DNA of 64,000 nucleotides from Acidobacteriota bacterium (lineage in GTDB: Bacteria > Acidobacteriota > JAAYUB01), in assembly GCA_012517875.1 (NCBI GenBank), contig JAAYUB010000021.1, forward strand, positions 1-64,000, read 5' to 3'. The notes beneath the pieces were generated by a model, which did not search any database, had not been told where the DNA came from, and saw nothing but the letters and a program-made list of their open reading frames with translations. The first letter of the stretch is position 1. Each line of letters begins with the position of its first letter. Below are positions 8,518 through 17,817 of this stretch, in pieces. The position numbers and the translations under genes are program-made.

Positions 8518-9972
8518 TCAGCGCCCCAGAAAACTCAGGATGGCGTCGCTGGAGGCCTGGAGGAGCGGGGTGGGGAAGAGTCCGAGGACGATGGTCAGTA
8601 CGCCGCAGGCGACGATCACGACGCCGGCGGCGGCGGGTACCTCGACGGCCGCGGCTTCACCGGGCTCCTGCATGAACATCACCACCACCACCCGCAGGTA
8701 GTAGTACACGCTCACGAGGCTGTTCAGGATGGCGATGATGACCAGGGTGTACAGCTCCCGTTCCATCGCGGCGCTGAACAGGAAGAACTTGCCGATGAAC
8801 CCGGCGGTGGCGGGGATGCCCGCCAGCGACACGAGGCAGACGGTCAGGGGGAAGCTCAGAACGGGTTGGCGGAAACCCAGGCCGCGGTAGTCGTCGATGG
8901 CGACGCGCGTCTCGCCGGGGCCGGACACCAGCGCCACCACCGCGAAGGCGCCGATGTTCATCAGCAGGTAAGCGGCGAAGTAGAACAGCATGGCCGCCAG
9001 GCCGGTGACGCTGGCGGTGACCAGCCCGATGAGCAGGTAGCCGGCGTGGGCGATGGATGAGTAGGCGAGCAGCCGCTTGATGTTGCGCTGGGGGATGGCG
9101 CCCAGGTTGCCCACCAGCATCGTGAGCACCGCCGCCACCAGCAGCAGCTGGGTCCAGACCGGCTGGTCGGGGGGGACGAGCTGGAACAGGATGCGGATCA
9201 GGGCGGCGAATCCCGCCGCCTTGGGGCCGACGGACATGAAGGCGGTCACCGGCGTCGGCGCCCCCTCGTACACGTCGGGCGTCCACACGTGGAAGGGGGC
9301 GGCGGCCACCTTGAAACTGAAGCCCGCCACCACCAGGCCGATGCCCAGCGCCAGCAGCAGCGGCAGGTCGGCCACGTGCGTGAAGGCGCGCATGAAGCGG
9401 AGCACGGCGCCGTAGTTCGTGCTGCCGGCCGCGCCGTAGATGAGGGCGATCCCGTAGAGCAGAATCGCCGAGGAGAAGGCGCCCATGAAGAAGTACTTCA
9501 TCCCCGATTCGTTGGAGCGGGGGTCCCGCCGCCGGAAGCCGGCCAGCACGTAGGTGGCGATGGAGAGGATCTCCAGGCCCACGAAGGTCATGACCAGGTC
9601 GGCGCCGGTGACCATGAAGTTCATGCCCGCCGTGGCGAACAGCAGCAGCGTGTAGAACTCGCCGTGGGGGAGCGCCTCCCGTCGCAGGTAGGCCGCCGAG
9701 CCGAGCACCATCAGAATCCCGATAGCGGCGAAGAGCAGCCGGCAGTAGGCGCCGAACAGGTCCAGGGTGACCATGCCGTGGAACAGCGCATCGACCGGAA
9801 CTTGCGGCGTCAGCAGGACGGCGGCCGCGCTGCCCGCCAGCCCGGCCACGGTCAGCACGGCGCCGGCGGTCCGGCCGTGCCGGCCCAGAAAGGGCTCCGC
9901 GACCATGATCAGGACGCCGGCCGCGCACAGGACGATCTCGGGGAGGATGGCGGGGATGAACAGCTCGTTCAC
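8518..9972 (-). CDS. nuoN: NADH-quinone oxidoreductase subunit N
   Basis: 484 residues; antiporter-like membrane subunit of complex I (proton-pumping arm), about 14 hydrophobic helices. GTG start at 9972 with TAGGAG seven bases upstream on the minus strand. The family signature is clear: GLEILSIATYVLAGF early in the chain, then FKVAAAPFHVWTPDVYEGAPTPVTAFMS-type sequence with the conserved Lys and Glu used in proton transfer, and the helix-breaking KRLLAYSSIAHAGY. It starts 9 bases after the nuoM stop and is the last gene of the nuoJKLMN set. No T-tract terminator is obvious after it. Confidence 0.97.
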   Translation of the reverse strand: MNELFIPAILPEIVLCAAGVLIMVAEPFLGRHGRTAGAVLTVAGLAGSAAAVLLTPQVPVDALFHGMVTLDLFGAYCRLLFAAIGILMVLGSAAYLRREALPHGEFYTLLLFATAGMNFMVTGADLVMTFVGLEILSIATYVLAGFRRRDPRSNESGMKYFFMGAFSSAILLYGIALIYGAAGSTNYGAVLRFMRAFTHVADLPLLLALGIGLVVAGFSFKVAAAPFHVWTPDVYEGAPTPVTAFMSVGPKAAGFAALIRILFQLVPPDQPVWTQLLLVAAVLTMLVGNLGAIPQRNIKRLLAYSSIAHAGYLLIGLVTASVTGLAAMLFYFAAYLLMNIGAFAVVALVSGPGETRVAIDDYRGLGFRQPVLSFPLTVCLVSLAGIPATAGFIGKFFLFSAAMERELYTLVIIAILNSLVSVYYYLRVVVVMFMQEPGEAAAVEVPAAAGVVIVACGVLTIVLGLFPTPLLQASSDAILSFLGR

Positions 9973-9981
9973 GACGAACTC

Positions 9982-11583
9982 CTACCGGATGGTGGGCGCG
10001 GCGGCCTGCGGGACCGGGGTGCCCGTCCCGACGCCGCCCGCCGGCAGCCGGTCCACCTCGTGGATCACGGGCGGCGGCTGCCGGACCTGCTGCACGCGGG
10101 CCAGCGCCTTCTGGAGGCTGGCGTCCATGGGCCGGAGGAAGGTGCTCGAATGCATGCCCATCCACACGATGAGGATGACAATGGGGACCAGGATGAGCTT
10201 CTCCCGCAGGTTCAGGTCGACCAGGGCGCGGTTCTCGTCGCGGTTCAGCGGGCCCAGGAAGACCCGCTGGTACATGGTGAGCATGTAGACCGCCGACAGG
10301 ATCAGCCCCGTCGCCGCCAGGATGCCGTAGGTGGCGTTGCCGGCGAACGCGCCCTGGAGGATGAGGATCTCGCCGACGAAGCCGTTGAGACCGGGCAGGC
10401 CGATGGACGACAGGGTGACGATCATGAACAGGGCGGCGAACACGGGCATCGGGTGGGCTAACCCGCCGAACTCGGCGATGAGGCGCGTGTGCCGCCGGTC
10501 GTAGATCATGCCCACCAGGAGGAACAGCGCGCCGGTGCTCAGACCGTGATTCAGCATCTGGTACGTCGCTCCCTGGACGCCGTAAATGTTGAACGCGAAC
10601 AGGCCCAGCATGACGAAGCCGAGGTGGCTCACCGACGAGTAGGCCACCAGGCGCTTGAGGTCGGGCTGGACCATGCACACCAGCGCCCCGTAGATGATCC
10701 CGACGAGGGCCAGGACGCAGACCCACGGGGCGAGGGTCACGCTGGCCTCGGGGAAGAGCGGCAGGCAGAAGCGCAGGAAACCGTAAGTGCCCATCTTCAG
10801 GAGCACGGCGGCCAGGACCACCGAGCCGGCGGTGGGCGCCTCGGTGTGCGCGTCGGGTAGCCAGGTGTGGAAGGGGAAGAGTGGCACCTTGATGGCGAAG
10901 GCGACGCCGAACGCCAGGAAGAGCAGGATCTGGCGGTCCAGCGGCAGTGCGAAGCGCCCCGCCTCCATGGCCGCCAGGATCTGCGGGTAGTCGAAGGTGA
11001 AGGCGCCGGCGGCCTGGCCGTGCCAGTAGTAGAGCGCGATGACGGCCACCAGCATGAACAGGGAGCCGGACATCGTATAGAGGAAGAATTTCACCGCCGC
11101 GTAGATCCGGTTCTGGCTCCCCCAGACGCCGATCAGGAAGTACATCGGGATGAGCATGACCTCCCAGAACAGGTAGAAGAGCACCAGGTCCAGCGACAGG
11201 AAGACGCCGAGGATGCCCGACTCGAGCACCAGCATAAAGATCATGTACTCGCGGACGTGCTTCGTGACGGACCACGAGCCCAGGATGGCTACGGGCGTGA
11301 TGAAGGTGGTGAGCAGCACGAGGAAGAGCGAGATGCCGTCCAGGCCCAGGTGGTAGTTCACCTGGAAGCCGCCCATGGCGAACCAGCGGTGGAACTCCTC
11401 GAGCTGGAAGTCGGGGCTGGCGGACTGGAACCGGGCCAGCAGCACCAGGGACGCGGCGAAGCCGGCCAGCGCGGCGGCCAGCGCCACGGCCCGGTGCGCC
11501 CCGACGCGCGCCCGCGGGATGAAGGCCAGGCCGACGGCGCCCAGCATGGGCAGGAAGACGACGATGCTCAGCAGGTGTTCCAT
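9982..11583 (-). CDS. nuoM: NADH-quinone oxidoreductase subunit M
   Basis: 533 residues; second antiporter-like membrane subunit of complex I. The ATG at 11583 (MEHLLSIVVFLPMLGA) is preferred over longer in-frame extensions that would overlap nuoL with non-homologous sequence. Hallmarks: YFLFWEVMLIPMYFLIG-like helix, FAIKVPLFPFHTWLPDAHTEAP with the proton-channel Lys and His, LKRLVAYSSVSHLGFV and NGFVGE. It lies 4 bases after the nuoL stop and 9 before the nuoN start, so the three are probably translated as a unit. The C-terminus ends with a Pro-rich tail unlike the compact end of E. coli NuoM. Confidence 0.97.
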   Translation of the reverse strand: MEHLLSIVVFLPMLGAVGLAFIPRARVGAHRAVALAAALAGFAASLVLLARFQSASPDFQLEEFHRWFAMGGFQVNYHLGLDGISLFLVLLTTFITPVAILGSWSVTKHVREYMIFMLVLESGILGVFLSLDLVLFYLFWEVMLIPMYFLIGVWGSQNRIYAAVKFFLYTMSGSLFMLVAVIALYYWHGQAAGAFTFDYPQILAAMEAGRFALPLDRQILLFLAFGVAFAIKVPLFPFHTWLPDAHTEAPTAGSVVLAAVLLKMGTYGFLRFCLPLFPEASVTLAPWVCVLALVGIIYGALVCMVQPDLKRLVAYSSVSHLGFVMLGLFAFNIYGVQGATYQMLNHGLSTGALFLLVGMIYDRRHTRLIAEFGGLAHPMPVFAALFMIVTLSSIGLPGLNGFVGEILILQGAFAGNATYGILAATGLILSAVYMLTMYQRVFLGPLNRDENRALVDLNLREKLILVPIVILIVWMGMHSSTFLRPMDASLQKALARVQQVRQPPPVIHEVDRLPAGGVGTGTPVPQAAAPTIR

Positions 11584-11587
11584 ACGC

Positions 11588-13519
11588 CTAGCCAAACAGG
11601 AAGAGTACGTACAGCCCCACGCCGATGGCGCCCACCGCCACCCAGCCGAGGTAGGTCCGGGCCAGCCCGTTCTGCACGCGCCGCGCCCCGTCGCCGAGCC
11701 CCTGGACCAGCGCCCCGGCGCCGTTGACCAGACCGTCGACAAGGCCGGCGTCGAAGATCTTCCAGAGCCACTGCTCGGAGATCCACGTCAGCGGCCGGAC
11801 GATGATGCGGTCGTACAGCTCGTCGATGTAATACTTGTTGAAGACCAGCTGGTGCGCGGCGCCGAGCCGCTTCTCGTCGTCGGGCAGCGCGCCGCGGCGG
11901 ATGAACACCACCCAGGCAACGGCGATGCCGAGCAGCCCCACCAGCACCGCCGCGCCGGTCACCGCCAGCTCCTGCGCCAGGCTGTGGGGGGCGGGGGCGC
12001 CTCCGTCGGCGGGCGGCAGCTGCGCGAAGACCGGCTGGAGAAAGTCGCGGAACGCGTTGGGACCCAGCCAGGCCGGCAGCCCCACGAAGCCGCCGACGGC
12101 GGCGAGCAGCGCCAGCACGACCAGCACCGCGGTCATGGGCCGCGGCGATTCGTGGACATGGTGGCGCTGCTCCTCGGGCACGCGGGTCCGGCCGTGGAAG
12201 GTGAGGAAGATGAGCCGGAACATGTAGAACGCGGTGAGGCCGGCCGCGAGCGTGGCCAGGCCGAAGAACACCAGGTGGCCGCGCGCGCCGCCGGCGAACG
12301 CGTGCCACAGGATCTCGTCCTTGGAAAAGAAACCGGCCAGGGGCGGCACACCGGCGATAGCCAGCGCGCCGATCCACATGGTGGCGGCGGTGACCGGCAG
12401 GTGTTTCCGCAGCCCGCCCATCGCCTGCATGTCCTGCTCGTGGTGCAGGGCCAGAATCACGCTGCCGGATCCGAGGAAGAGCAGCGCTTTGAAGAAGGCG
12501 TGGGTCATCAGGTGGAAGATGCCGGTGGCGTATGCGCCCACGCCGAGCGCCACGAACATGTAGCCGAGCTGGCTGACGGTGGAGTAGGCGAGCACCCGCT
12601 TGATGTCGCGCTGGAAGAGGCCGATGGTGGCGGCGAAGACGGCGGTCAGCGCGCCGATCAGCCCCACCCAGAACAGCGTCTCGGGCGCGCGGCCGTACAT
12701 GGGATTGGAGCGGGCCACCATGTAAACGCCGGCGGTGACCATGGTGGCGGCGTGGATCAGCGCGCTCACCGGCGTGGGGCCCTCCATGGCGTCGGGCAGC
12801 CAGACATAGAGCGGGATCTGGGCGCTCTTGCCGGTGGCGCCCACGAAGAAGAGCAGGGTGACGGCGGTGAGCACGCCGTAGTGCGCCTCCACGGGCAGGG
12901 CGGCGACCTGCGCGAACAGGGTCCTGAAGTCCAGCGTGCGGAACGTCACGAACAGGAGCAGCAGCCCCACCACGAAGCCGAAGTCCCCGATCCGGTTCAC
13001 GATGAACGCCTTCTTGCCGGCCGCGGCGGCGCTCGGCTTGTGGAAGTAGAAGCCGATGAGCAGATAGGAGCAGAGCCCGACGCCCTCCCAGCCCAGGAAG
13101 AGGAGCAGGTAGTTGTCGGCCAGCACCAGCATGAGCATGGCGAACATGAACAGGTTCATGTAGGCGAAGAACCGGTAGTAGCCGGCCTCCGCCCACATGT
13201 ACCCGATGCTGTAGACATGGATCAGGAAGCCCACGCCGGTGACCACCAGCGTCATCACCATGGACAGCGGGTCGAGGAGAAACCCGAAGCTGGCCGCGAA
13301 GTCGCCCGACTCGATCCAGCGGAAGTAGTCCGCCTGGACGAGGCGCTCCGGCAGGTCGAGGAAGCGCTGGAAAACGATCACCGCCAGCAGGAACGACGCG
13401 CCGGTGACGCCGCAGGCGATCCAGTGAACCAGCGGCTTGGGCAGGCGGCGGCCGAACAGTCCGTTGAGGAGAAAGCCCAGCAGGGGAAGCAGCGGGATCC
13501 AGAGCAGCAGGCTGTTCAT
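11588..13519 (-). CDS. nuoL: NADH-quinone oxidoreductase subunit L
   Basis: 643 residues; the distal antiporter-like subunit of complex I, with the long lateral helix at its C-terminal end. The start is ATG 13519 (MNSLLLWIPLLPLLGFLLNGLF), with GAGGTGG just upstream on the minus strand; a GTG two codons earlier (13525) overlaps that site. Signatures: GWEGVGLCSYLLIGF, GATGKSAQIPLYVWLPDAMEGPTPVSALIHAATMV-type stretch and IKRVLAYSTVSQLGYM. The stop is 4 bases before nuoM and the start 18 bases after the nuoK stop, consistent with one operon. Confidence 0.97.
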   Translation of the reverse strand: MNSLLLWIPLLPLLGFLLNGLFGRRLPKPLVHWIACGVTGASFLLAVIVFQRFLDLPERLVQADYFRWIESGDFAASFGFLLDPLSMVMTLVVTGVGFLIHVYSIGYMWAEAGYYRFFAYMNLFMFAMLMLVLADNYLLLFLGWEGVGLCSYLLIGFYFHKPSAAAAGKKAFIVNRIGDFGFVVGLLLLFVTFRTLDFRTLFAQVAALPVEAHYGVLTAVTLLFFVGATGKSAQIPLYVWLPDAMEGPTPVSALIHAATMVTAGVYMVARSNPMYGRAPETLFWVGLIGALTAVFAATIGLFQRDIKRVLAYSTVSQLGYMFVALGVGAYATGIFHLMTHAFFKALLFLGSGSVILALHHEQDMQAMGGLRKHLPVTAATMWIGALAIAGVPPLAGFFSKDEILWHAFAGGARGHLVFFGLATLAAGLTAFYMFRLIFLTFHGRTRVPEEQRHHVHESPRPMTAVLVVLALLAAVGGFVGLPAWLGPNAFRDFLQPVFAQLPPADGGAPAPHSLAQELAVTGAAVLVGLLGIAVAWVVFIRRGALPDDEKRLGAAHQLVFNKYYIDELYDRIIVRPLTWISEQWLWKIFDAGLVDGLVNGAGALVQGLGDGARRVQNGLARTYLGWVAVGAIGVGLYVLFLFG

Positions 13520-13537
13520 CGCCACCTCGCCATCCCG

Positions 13538-13843
13538 TCAGTACTTCATCAGGTTCAGCTGGTCGGCGTCCAGCGTCCGGCGGCTGCGGTACAGGGCGAT
13601 CACCAGCGCCAGTCCCACCGCGGCTTCGGCCGCCGCCAGGACGATCACGAAGAACACCACCACCTGGCCGTCGAGCTGGCCCAGCCTCCGGCTGAAGCCG
13701 ATGAGGGCCAGGTTGGCGGCGTTGAGCATCAACTCGACGCAGAGGAACATGACCACCAGGTTGCGGCGCATGAGCACGCCGATGACGCAGATGGCGAACA
13801 GCAGCGCGCTCAAGATCAGGACGTGGAGCGACGGGACGGGCAT
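13538..13843 (-). CDS. nuoK: NADH-quinone oxidoreductase subunit K
   Basis: 101 residues with three membrane helices, the normal size for NuoK. The two membrane glutamates that are essential in complex I are visible: Glu36 in [12 protein letters not shown] and Glu72 in [12 protein letters not shown]. It forms part of the proton path beside NuoJ and NuoN. Start ATG 13843, 3 bases after the nuoJ stop. No oddities. Confidence 0.97.
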   Translation of the reverse strand: MPVPSLHVLILSALLFAICVIGVLMRRNLVVMFLCVELMLNAANLALIGFSRRLGQLDGQVVVFFVIVLAAAEAAVGLALVIALYRSRRTLDADQLNLMKY

Positions 13844-13846
13844 GGG

Positions 13847-14356
13847 CTAACTCCCTGCGGGGTGCTTTTTCTTGGCCAGCACCACGGCGCCGATGATGGC
13901 GACCAGAATGAGGATCGAGACCGCCTCGAACGGGAGCAGATATTTGTTGAAGAGGAGCTCGGCCAGCGTCTCGGTGTTCCGGGCGGCGCCGGGGATGTCC
14001 GGGGTGTCCGCCGGCGGCTGCCAGGTGGAAAAGGCGAAGGCCAGCAGGGTGAACAGCCCGCCACCCAGCAGCATGCTGAAAAAGACCCACAGCCGGTTGT
14101 GGTTCCGCAGGACCACTTCGGAGAACGGATCCAGCAGCATGATGACCACGAGAAAGAGCACCATCACCGCCCCGGCGTAGACCACCAGCTGGATGATGCC
14201 GATGAACGGCGCACTCAGGATGAAGTAGATGACGGACAGCGCCGCCAGGCAGACGACCAGCGACAGGGCGGCGTTCATGGTTTTTTTCTGCAGGATGAGA
14301 TTGAGGGCGGCGAGGACGGCGAGGACGGCGCTGATGTAGAACAGAACGACAATCAT
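13847..14356 (-). CDS. nuoJ: NADH-quinone oxidoreductase subunit J
   Basis: 169 residues with five predicted membrane helices, including the conserved third helix LVVYAGAVMVLFLVVIMLL. First gene of the cluster. The ATG at 14356 has AAAGGTGG upstream on the minus strand; an alternative GTG lies at 14362. The gene normally upstream, nuoI, is absent: upstream is a divergent unrelated gene and a promoter (14426-14455). The peripheral arm subunits and NuoA/H must therefore be encoded elsewhere. Confidence 0.96.
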   Translation of the reverse strand: MIVVLFYISAVLAVLAALNLILQKKTMNAALSLVVCLAALSVIYFILSAPFIGIIQLVVYAGAVMVLFLVVIMLLDPFSEVVLRNHNRLWVFFSMLLGGGLFTLLAFAFSTWQPPADTPDIPGAARNTETLAELLFNKYLLPFEAVSILILVAIIGAVVLAKKKHPAGS

Positions 14357-14425
14357 GGCCACCTTTCGGTGTCGTCAGGAATGGTGAATGTCAAAGCTCG
14401 TTTTATCAAGCGTTTGTAAAGACTT

Positions 14426-14455
14426 ATACTAAACGACCCCCGGTTTTGATGTCAA
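14426..14455 (-). promoter_or_regulatory. Putative promoter of nuoJKLMN
   Basis: On the minus strand: TTGACA (14455-14450), an 18-base spacer, TAGTAT (14431-14426), about 70 bases before nuoJ. A consensus -35 in an AT-rich divergent spacer indicates that the five nuo genes start their own transcript. Confidence 0.6.
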
Positions 14456-14465
14456 GTGATTTTCG

Positions 14466-14494
14466 TTGTCCGCTTCTCCGATTTCTGTTATATA
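14466..14494 (+). promoter_or_regulatory. Putative promoter of the coiled-coil/Ig-like gene
   Basis: TTGTCC (14466-14471), a 17-base spacer, TATATA (14489-14494), 26 bases before the start codon at 14520. It is divergent from, and adjacent to, the nuoJ promoter. Confidence 0.5.
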
Positions 14495-14519
14495 TGGCGT
14501 ACGATTGGAGTACATCCGC

Positions 14520-15266
14520 ATGATCACCGGTTACAACACGGAAGTCACATTCAGCGGGATCATCTACCACGTCCAGACGGAGGACATGGGCTTGGACATG
14601 AGGAAGATCATCACCCATGTCTACAAGGGCGGCGCGATTCTCCTGTCGAAAAAGACCGCTTATGACCACCTGGTCGTCGAGGGCTCGGACGAAGCCAAAA
14701 TCAAGGCCCTGATGAACGACCAGCACAAGACGATCCTTCGGATCATCCAGGCCGGCAAACTGGAAACGCTGCGCAAGAAAGTGGAGGAGGCGGAAAAGCA
14801 GGAGCCGGCGCACGCCGGTCCCGAGCGCGAGTCGGCCGCCCAGGTGGCCGGCATGGCCGAGATGGATGAGGACATCCAGGAGTCGGTTCGGGAGATCGAG
14901 CAGGAGATCGACGGCTCGCTCAACATGCTGCTGCAGAGATTCATCCAGAAGGAAGCCAAGCCGAAGAAGCTCAAGGTCGAGGTGGTCGCCGGCACCGAGA
15001 TCGTCTCCGGCCAGCCGGCGGTGCTGCGGGTCTATTCCCGCGACGCCTCCACCTCCCAGCCGCTGCCGGACACGAAGGTGGTGATCAAGGTCATCGGCAT
15101 GACCTTCCGCCCCGCCGTCTACACCGGCCGGACCGACAAGAACGGCGTGTACACGCTGAACATCATCGTGCCCGAATTCTCAGCTGGGCAGGCGGCCATC
15201 TTGGTCCAGGCCTCCTCGGAGTTCGGGACCGACGAGCTGAAGCTGAAAATTTCCCGCCGCATCTGA
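14520..15266 (+). CDS. Unknown protein: N-terminal conserved domain, coiled coil, C-terminal Ig-like domain
   Basis: 248 residues, no signal peptide. ATG 14520 has GGAG nine bases upstream, and the protein then begins MITGYNTEVTFSG. Three parts are visible. Residues 1-60 form a compact domain (YHVQTEDMG, THVYKGGAILLSKKTAYDHL). Residues ~65-150 are charged and helical with coiled-coil character (KLETLRKKVEEAEK, VREIEQEIDGSLN). Residues ~160-248 resemble a bacterial Ig/carboxypeptidase-regulatory beta sandwich (LPDTKVVIKVIG, TGRTDKNGVYTLNI). I believe similar proteins occur in Acidobacteriota, but no function is known to me. It stands alone with its own promoter. Confidence 0.75.
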   Translation: MITGYNTEVTFSGIIYHVQTEDMGLDMRKIITHVYKGGAILLSKKTAYDHLVVEGSDEAKIKALMNDQHKTILRIIQAGKLETLRKKVEEAEKQEPAHAGPERESAAQVAGMAEMDEDIQESVREIEQEIDGSLNMLLQRFIQKEAKPKKLKVEVVAGTEIVSGQPAVLRVYSRDASTSQPLPDTKVVIKVIGMTFRPAVYTGRTDKNGVYTLNIIVPEFSAGQAAILVQASSEFGTDELKLKISRRI

Positions 15267-15355
15267 TACCATCGTCACCGTCGACTCCGCGGCCGGCCCC
15301 CGCCGCGGCACGTGGCGGCGGTTTCCGCCGGCGGGAATCCACATGAGGTGAGCGG

Positions 15356-17326
15356 ATGTTTTACCGGATCAAGGACGAACTGGCGGATTGCCTGCAGGCG
15401 CGCCTGGCCGAGGTGTTCGGCGTCAACCGCGAGCAGTACCGTGTCCAGGTGCAGTACCCGGCCCGGCTGGAGTTCGGCGATTTTGGCGTGTCGTTCCCGT
15501 TCGAGCTGGCCAAGGTGCTGCGCCGGTCGCCCCAGCAGATCGCCCAGCAGTTTCTCGACGGCTTCCGGGCGCCCGCCTTCGTCCGCCGGATCGACACCGC
15601 CGGCGGCGGCTACATCAATTTGACGGTGGACCGCTGGAGCCTGTTCCTGGACGCCGTGCGCGCGCTGCGGTCCGGCCGGCTGTGGCCGGAGTTCGAGCCC
15701 GACGCCGGCAAGACCATCGTCGAGCACACCAACATCAATCCCAACAAGGCGGCCCACATCGGGCACCTGCGCAACGCCATCCTGGGCGATAGCCTCGTGC
15801 GCTTGCTCCGCTTCAACGGCAAGCGGGTGGAGGTGCAGAACTACATCGACAACACCGGCGTGCAGGTGGCCGACGTGGTCGTCGGCTTCCTGCACCTGGA
15901 GCACCAGGGCGTCGCCGAAGTCGCCGCCATCGAGGGCCGCTTCGACTACCTGTGCTGGGACCTGTACGCCCGGGTGGCGCGCTTCTACGAAGCGTCCGAG
16001 GCCAACGCCCGGCTCCGGGGCGAGGTGCTGCACCAGATCGAGGCGGGCGACAACGCGGTGGCCGAACTGGCCGACCTGATCGCCACCCGGATCGTCAACT
16101 GCCACCTCGACACCATGGAACGGCTCGACATCCGCTATGACGTCCTGCCGCGGGAGAGCGACATTCTGCACCTGCACTTCTGGGACACCGCCTTCGCCCA
16201 GCTCAAGGCGCGCGGCGCGGCGGAGCTGGAGACGACTGGCCCCAACGCCGGCTGCTGGATCATGCGCTACCAGAAGGATGGGCAGGAAGACACCAAGATC
16301 CTCGTCCGCTCCAACGGCACCGTGACCTACACCGGCAAGGATATCGCCTACCAGCTCTGGAAGATCGGGCGGCTGGACAAGGACTTCCATTACGAGCCGT
16401 TCCGCGCCTACGACGACGGCCACACGGTGTGGGTGTCCAGCAGCGCGCCGGCCGCGGACGCCTCGGACTTGCAGCCGCCCCGCTTCGGTGCCGGCGACCG
16501 GGTGTTCAACGTCATCGACGCGCGCCAGGCCTACACCCAGAACGTCGTCTTCGAAGGACTGCGCCGGCTGGGCTACACCGAGGAAGCCGAGCGGAGCGTG
16601 CATTTCGCCTACGAGATCGTGGCGCTGTCACCGCGCTGCGCCCAGGAGCTGGGCACGGAGCTGTCCGAGGAGGACCGCCAGCGCGCCCACGTCGAAGTCA
16701 GCGGGCGCAAGGGGCTGGGCGTAAAGGCCGACGACCTGCTCGACCGCCTCGAGGAGAAGGCGCGGCGCGAGGTGGACGTCCGAAACCCCGACATGGCGCC
16801 CGACCAGGCCGCGCGCACCGCGCGCGACATCGCCATCGGCGCGCTGCGCTACTTCATGGTGCGGTTCTCACGCAAGGCCCTGATCGTTTTCGATTTCGAC
16901 GACGCCCTCAACTTCGACGGCGAGACGGGGCCCTACCTGCAGTACTCCGCGGTGCGCGCCCGGAACATCGGGGTGCAGTACCGCGAGCATTACGGGCTGG
17001 GTGAGGCGGACGCGGTGACGGCCCTCGACGGTCTGCTGGCGGCGCCCGCCGTCGAACTGCCCGACGACGTGTGGGAGCTCCTCACGCAATCGCTCAAGCT
17101 CCGCGACGCCGCCCGGGCCAGCCTGGCCGGCCAGGAGCTCGCCGCATTCGCCAAGTACCTGTACACCCTGGCCCAGCGGTTTTCGAACTTCTACAACAAG
17201 CACCGTATCATCGGCGAGGAGGACCCCGTGTGGCGGCTCGTCTTTCTGGCGGTGGTACACATCTATTATCAGGGGATGCAGCAGGGCCTCGACATCCTGG
17301 GCATTCCCATCCCGGAGCGGATGTGA
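15356..17326 (+). CDS. argS: Arginyl-tRNA synthetase
   Basis: 656 residues, a class I synthetase that charges tRNA-Arg. The N-terminal additional domain is followed by the catalytic core with the HIGH motif at 134-137 (NPNKAAHIGHLRN) and EVQNYIDNTGVQVADVV, then the C-terminal anticodon-binding domain (FSNFYNKHRI). As in most ArgRS, a canonical KMSKS is replaced, here by the GRKGLGVKADDLLD region. ATG 15356 with GAGGTG upstream. It is longer than E. coli ArgRS (577 aa). The next gene starts 3 bases after its stop. Confidence 0.97.
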   Translation: MFYRIKDELADCLQARLAEVFGVNREQYRVQVQYPARLEFGDFGVSFPFELAKVLRRSPQQIAQQFLDGFRAPAFVRRIDTAGGGYINLTVDRWSLFLDAVRALRSGRLWPEFEPDAGKTIVEHTNINPNKAAHIGHLRNAILGDSLVRLLRFNGKRVEVQNYIDNTGVQVADVVVGFLHLEHQGVAEVAAIEGRFDYLCWDLYARVARFYEASEANARLRGEVLHQIEAGDNAVAELADLIATRIVNCHLDTMERLDIRYDVLPRESDILHLHFWDTAFAQLKARGAAELETTGPNAGCWIMRYQKDGQEDTKILVRSNGTVTYTGKDIAYQLWKIGRLDKDFHYEPFRAYDDGHTVWVSSSAPAADASDLQPPRFGAGDRVFNVIDARQAYTQNVVFEGLRRLGYTEEAERSVHFAYEIVALSPRCAQELGTELSEEDRQRAHVEVSGRKGLGVKADDLLDRLEEKARREVDVRNPDMAPDQAARTARDIAIGALRYFMVRFSRKALIVFDFDDALNFDGETGPYLQYSAVRARNIGVQYREHYGLGEADAVTALDGLLAAPAVELPDDVWELLTQSLKLRDAARASLAGQELAAFAKYLYTLAQRFSNFYNKHRIIGEEDPVWRLVFLAVVHIYYQGMQQGLDILGIPIPERM

Positions 17327-17328
17327 CG

Positions 17329-17817
17329 ATGCGATACCGGATCCTGCCGGCTCTGGCCCTGGTCGTGGTGCTGCCTGCGTGCCTGCTGGCGCGCGACTAC
17401 AGCTACGACCTCTTCACCGTGGAAGAGGTGAACAAGCTGCGCATGGCCACCCCGGTCAAGTGCGCCCGACTGCACGAACAGGTGGTGGCGCGCTACGTCA
17501 AGGCGGTCCAGCACGCGGTGCAACTGCGCAACTACGAGCGGACCGCCCGGCTCGGCGACCAGCTCAGCCAGGTGATGGACTACGTGCTGCGGGATATCCG
17601 CGAGTGCTTCGACAACCCGAAGAACCGGAACAACAAGCAGCTCCGCCAGGTGGAGATCCAGTTCCGCAAGGATGCCGTGCTCCTGGAGGGGATCCAGCGC
17701 GATCTGCCCCTCATTCATCGGGAGAGCCTCGATCCGCCAGTCCGCAAGCTGGTCTACATCCGGCGCCAGCTCTTCCGCTTCATCAACAACCTGGACGAGG
17801 AGACCGTGATCGAATGA
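17329..17817 (+). CDS. Exported helical protein of unknown function
   Basis: 162 residues. A signal peptide is likely (RILPALALVVVLPACLLA, cleavage near residue 21; the Cys could also make it a lipoprotein, but the LPAC order is followed by LLAR rather than a typical lipobox context). The mature part is almost wholly alpha-helical and charged. It starts 3 bases after argS, and its stop overlaps the next gene's ATG (ATGA), so it is co-translated with the following exported protein, which has a similar helical make-up. I do not recognise a family. Confidence 0.75.
   Translation: MRYRILPALALVVVLPACLLARDYSYDLFTVEEVNKLRMATPVKCARLHEQVVARYVKAVQHAVQLRNYERTARLGDQLSQVMDYVLRDIRECFDNPKNRNNKQLRQVEIQFRKDAVLLEGIQRDLPLIHRESLDPPVRKLVYIRRQLFRFINNLDEETVIE

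Noticed and set aside
8657-11275. Minus-strand open frame of ~870 codons in a second frame across nuoM/nuoN
   Set aside because: Same strand but other frame than nuoM and nuoN; product is Arg/Gly/Pro-rich with no homology and no start site.
11375-14419. Very long plus-strand open frame (about 1000 codons) opposite nuoJKLM
   Set aside because: It is antisense to five unmistakable nuo genes; composition is Gln/His/Glu/Gly-rich as expected for a GC-rich shadow frame, with no motif or ribosome-binding site.
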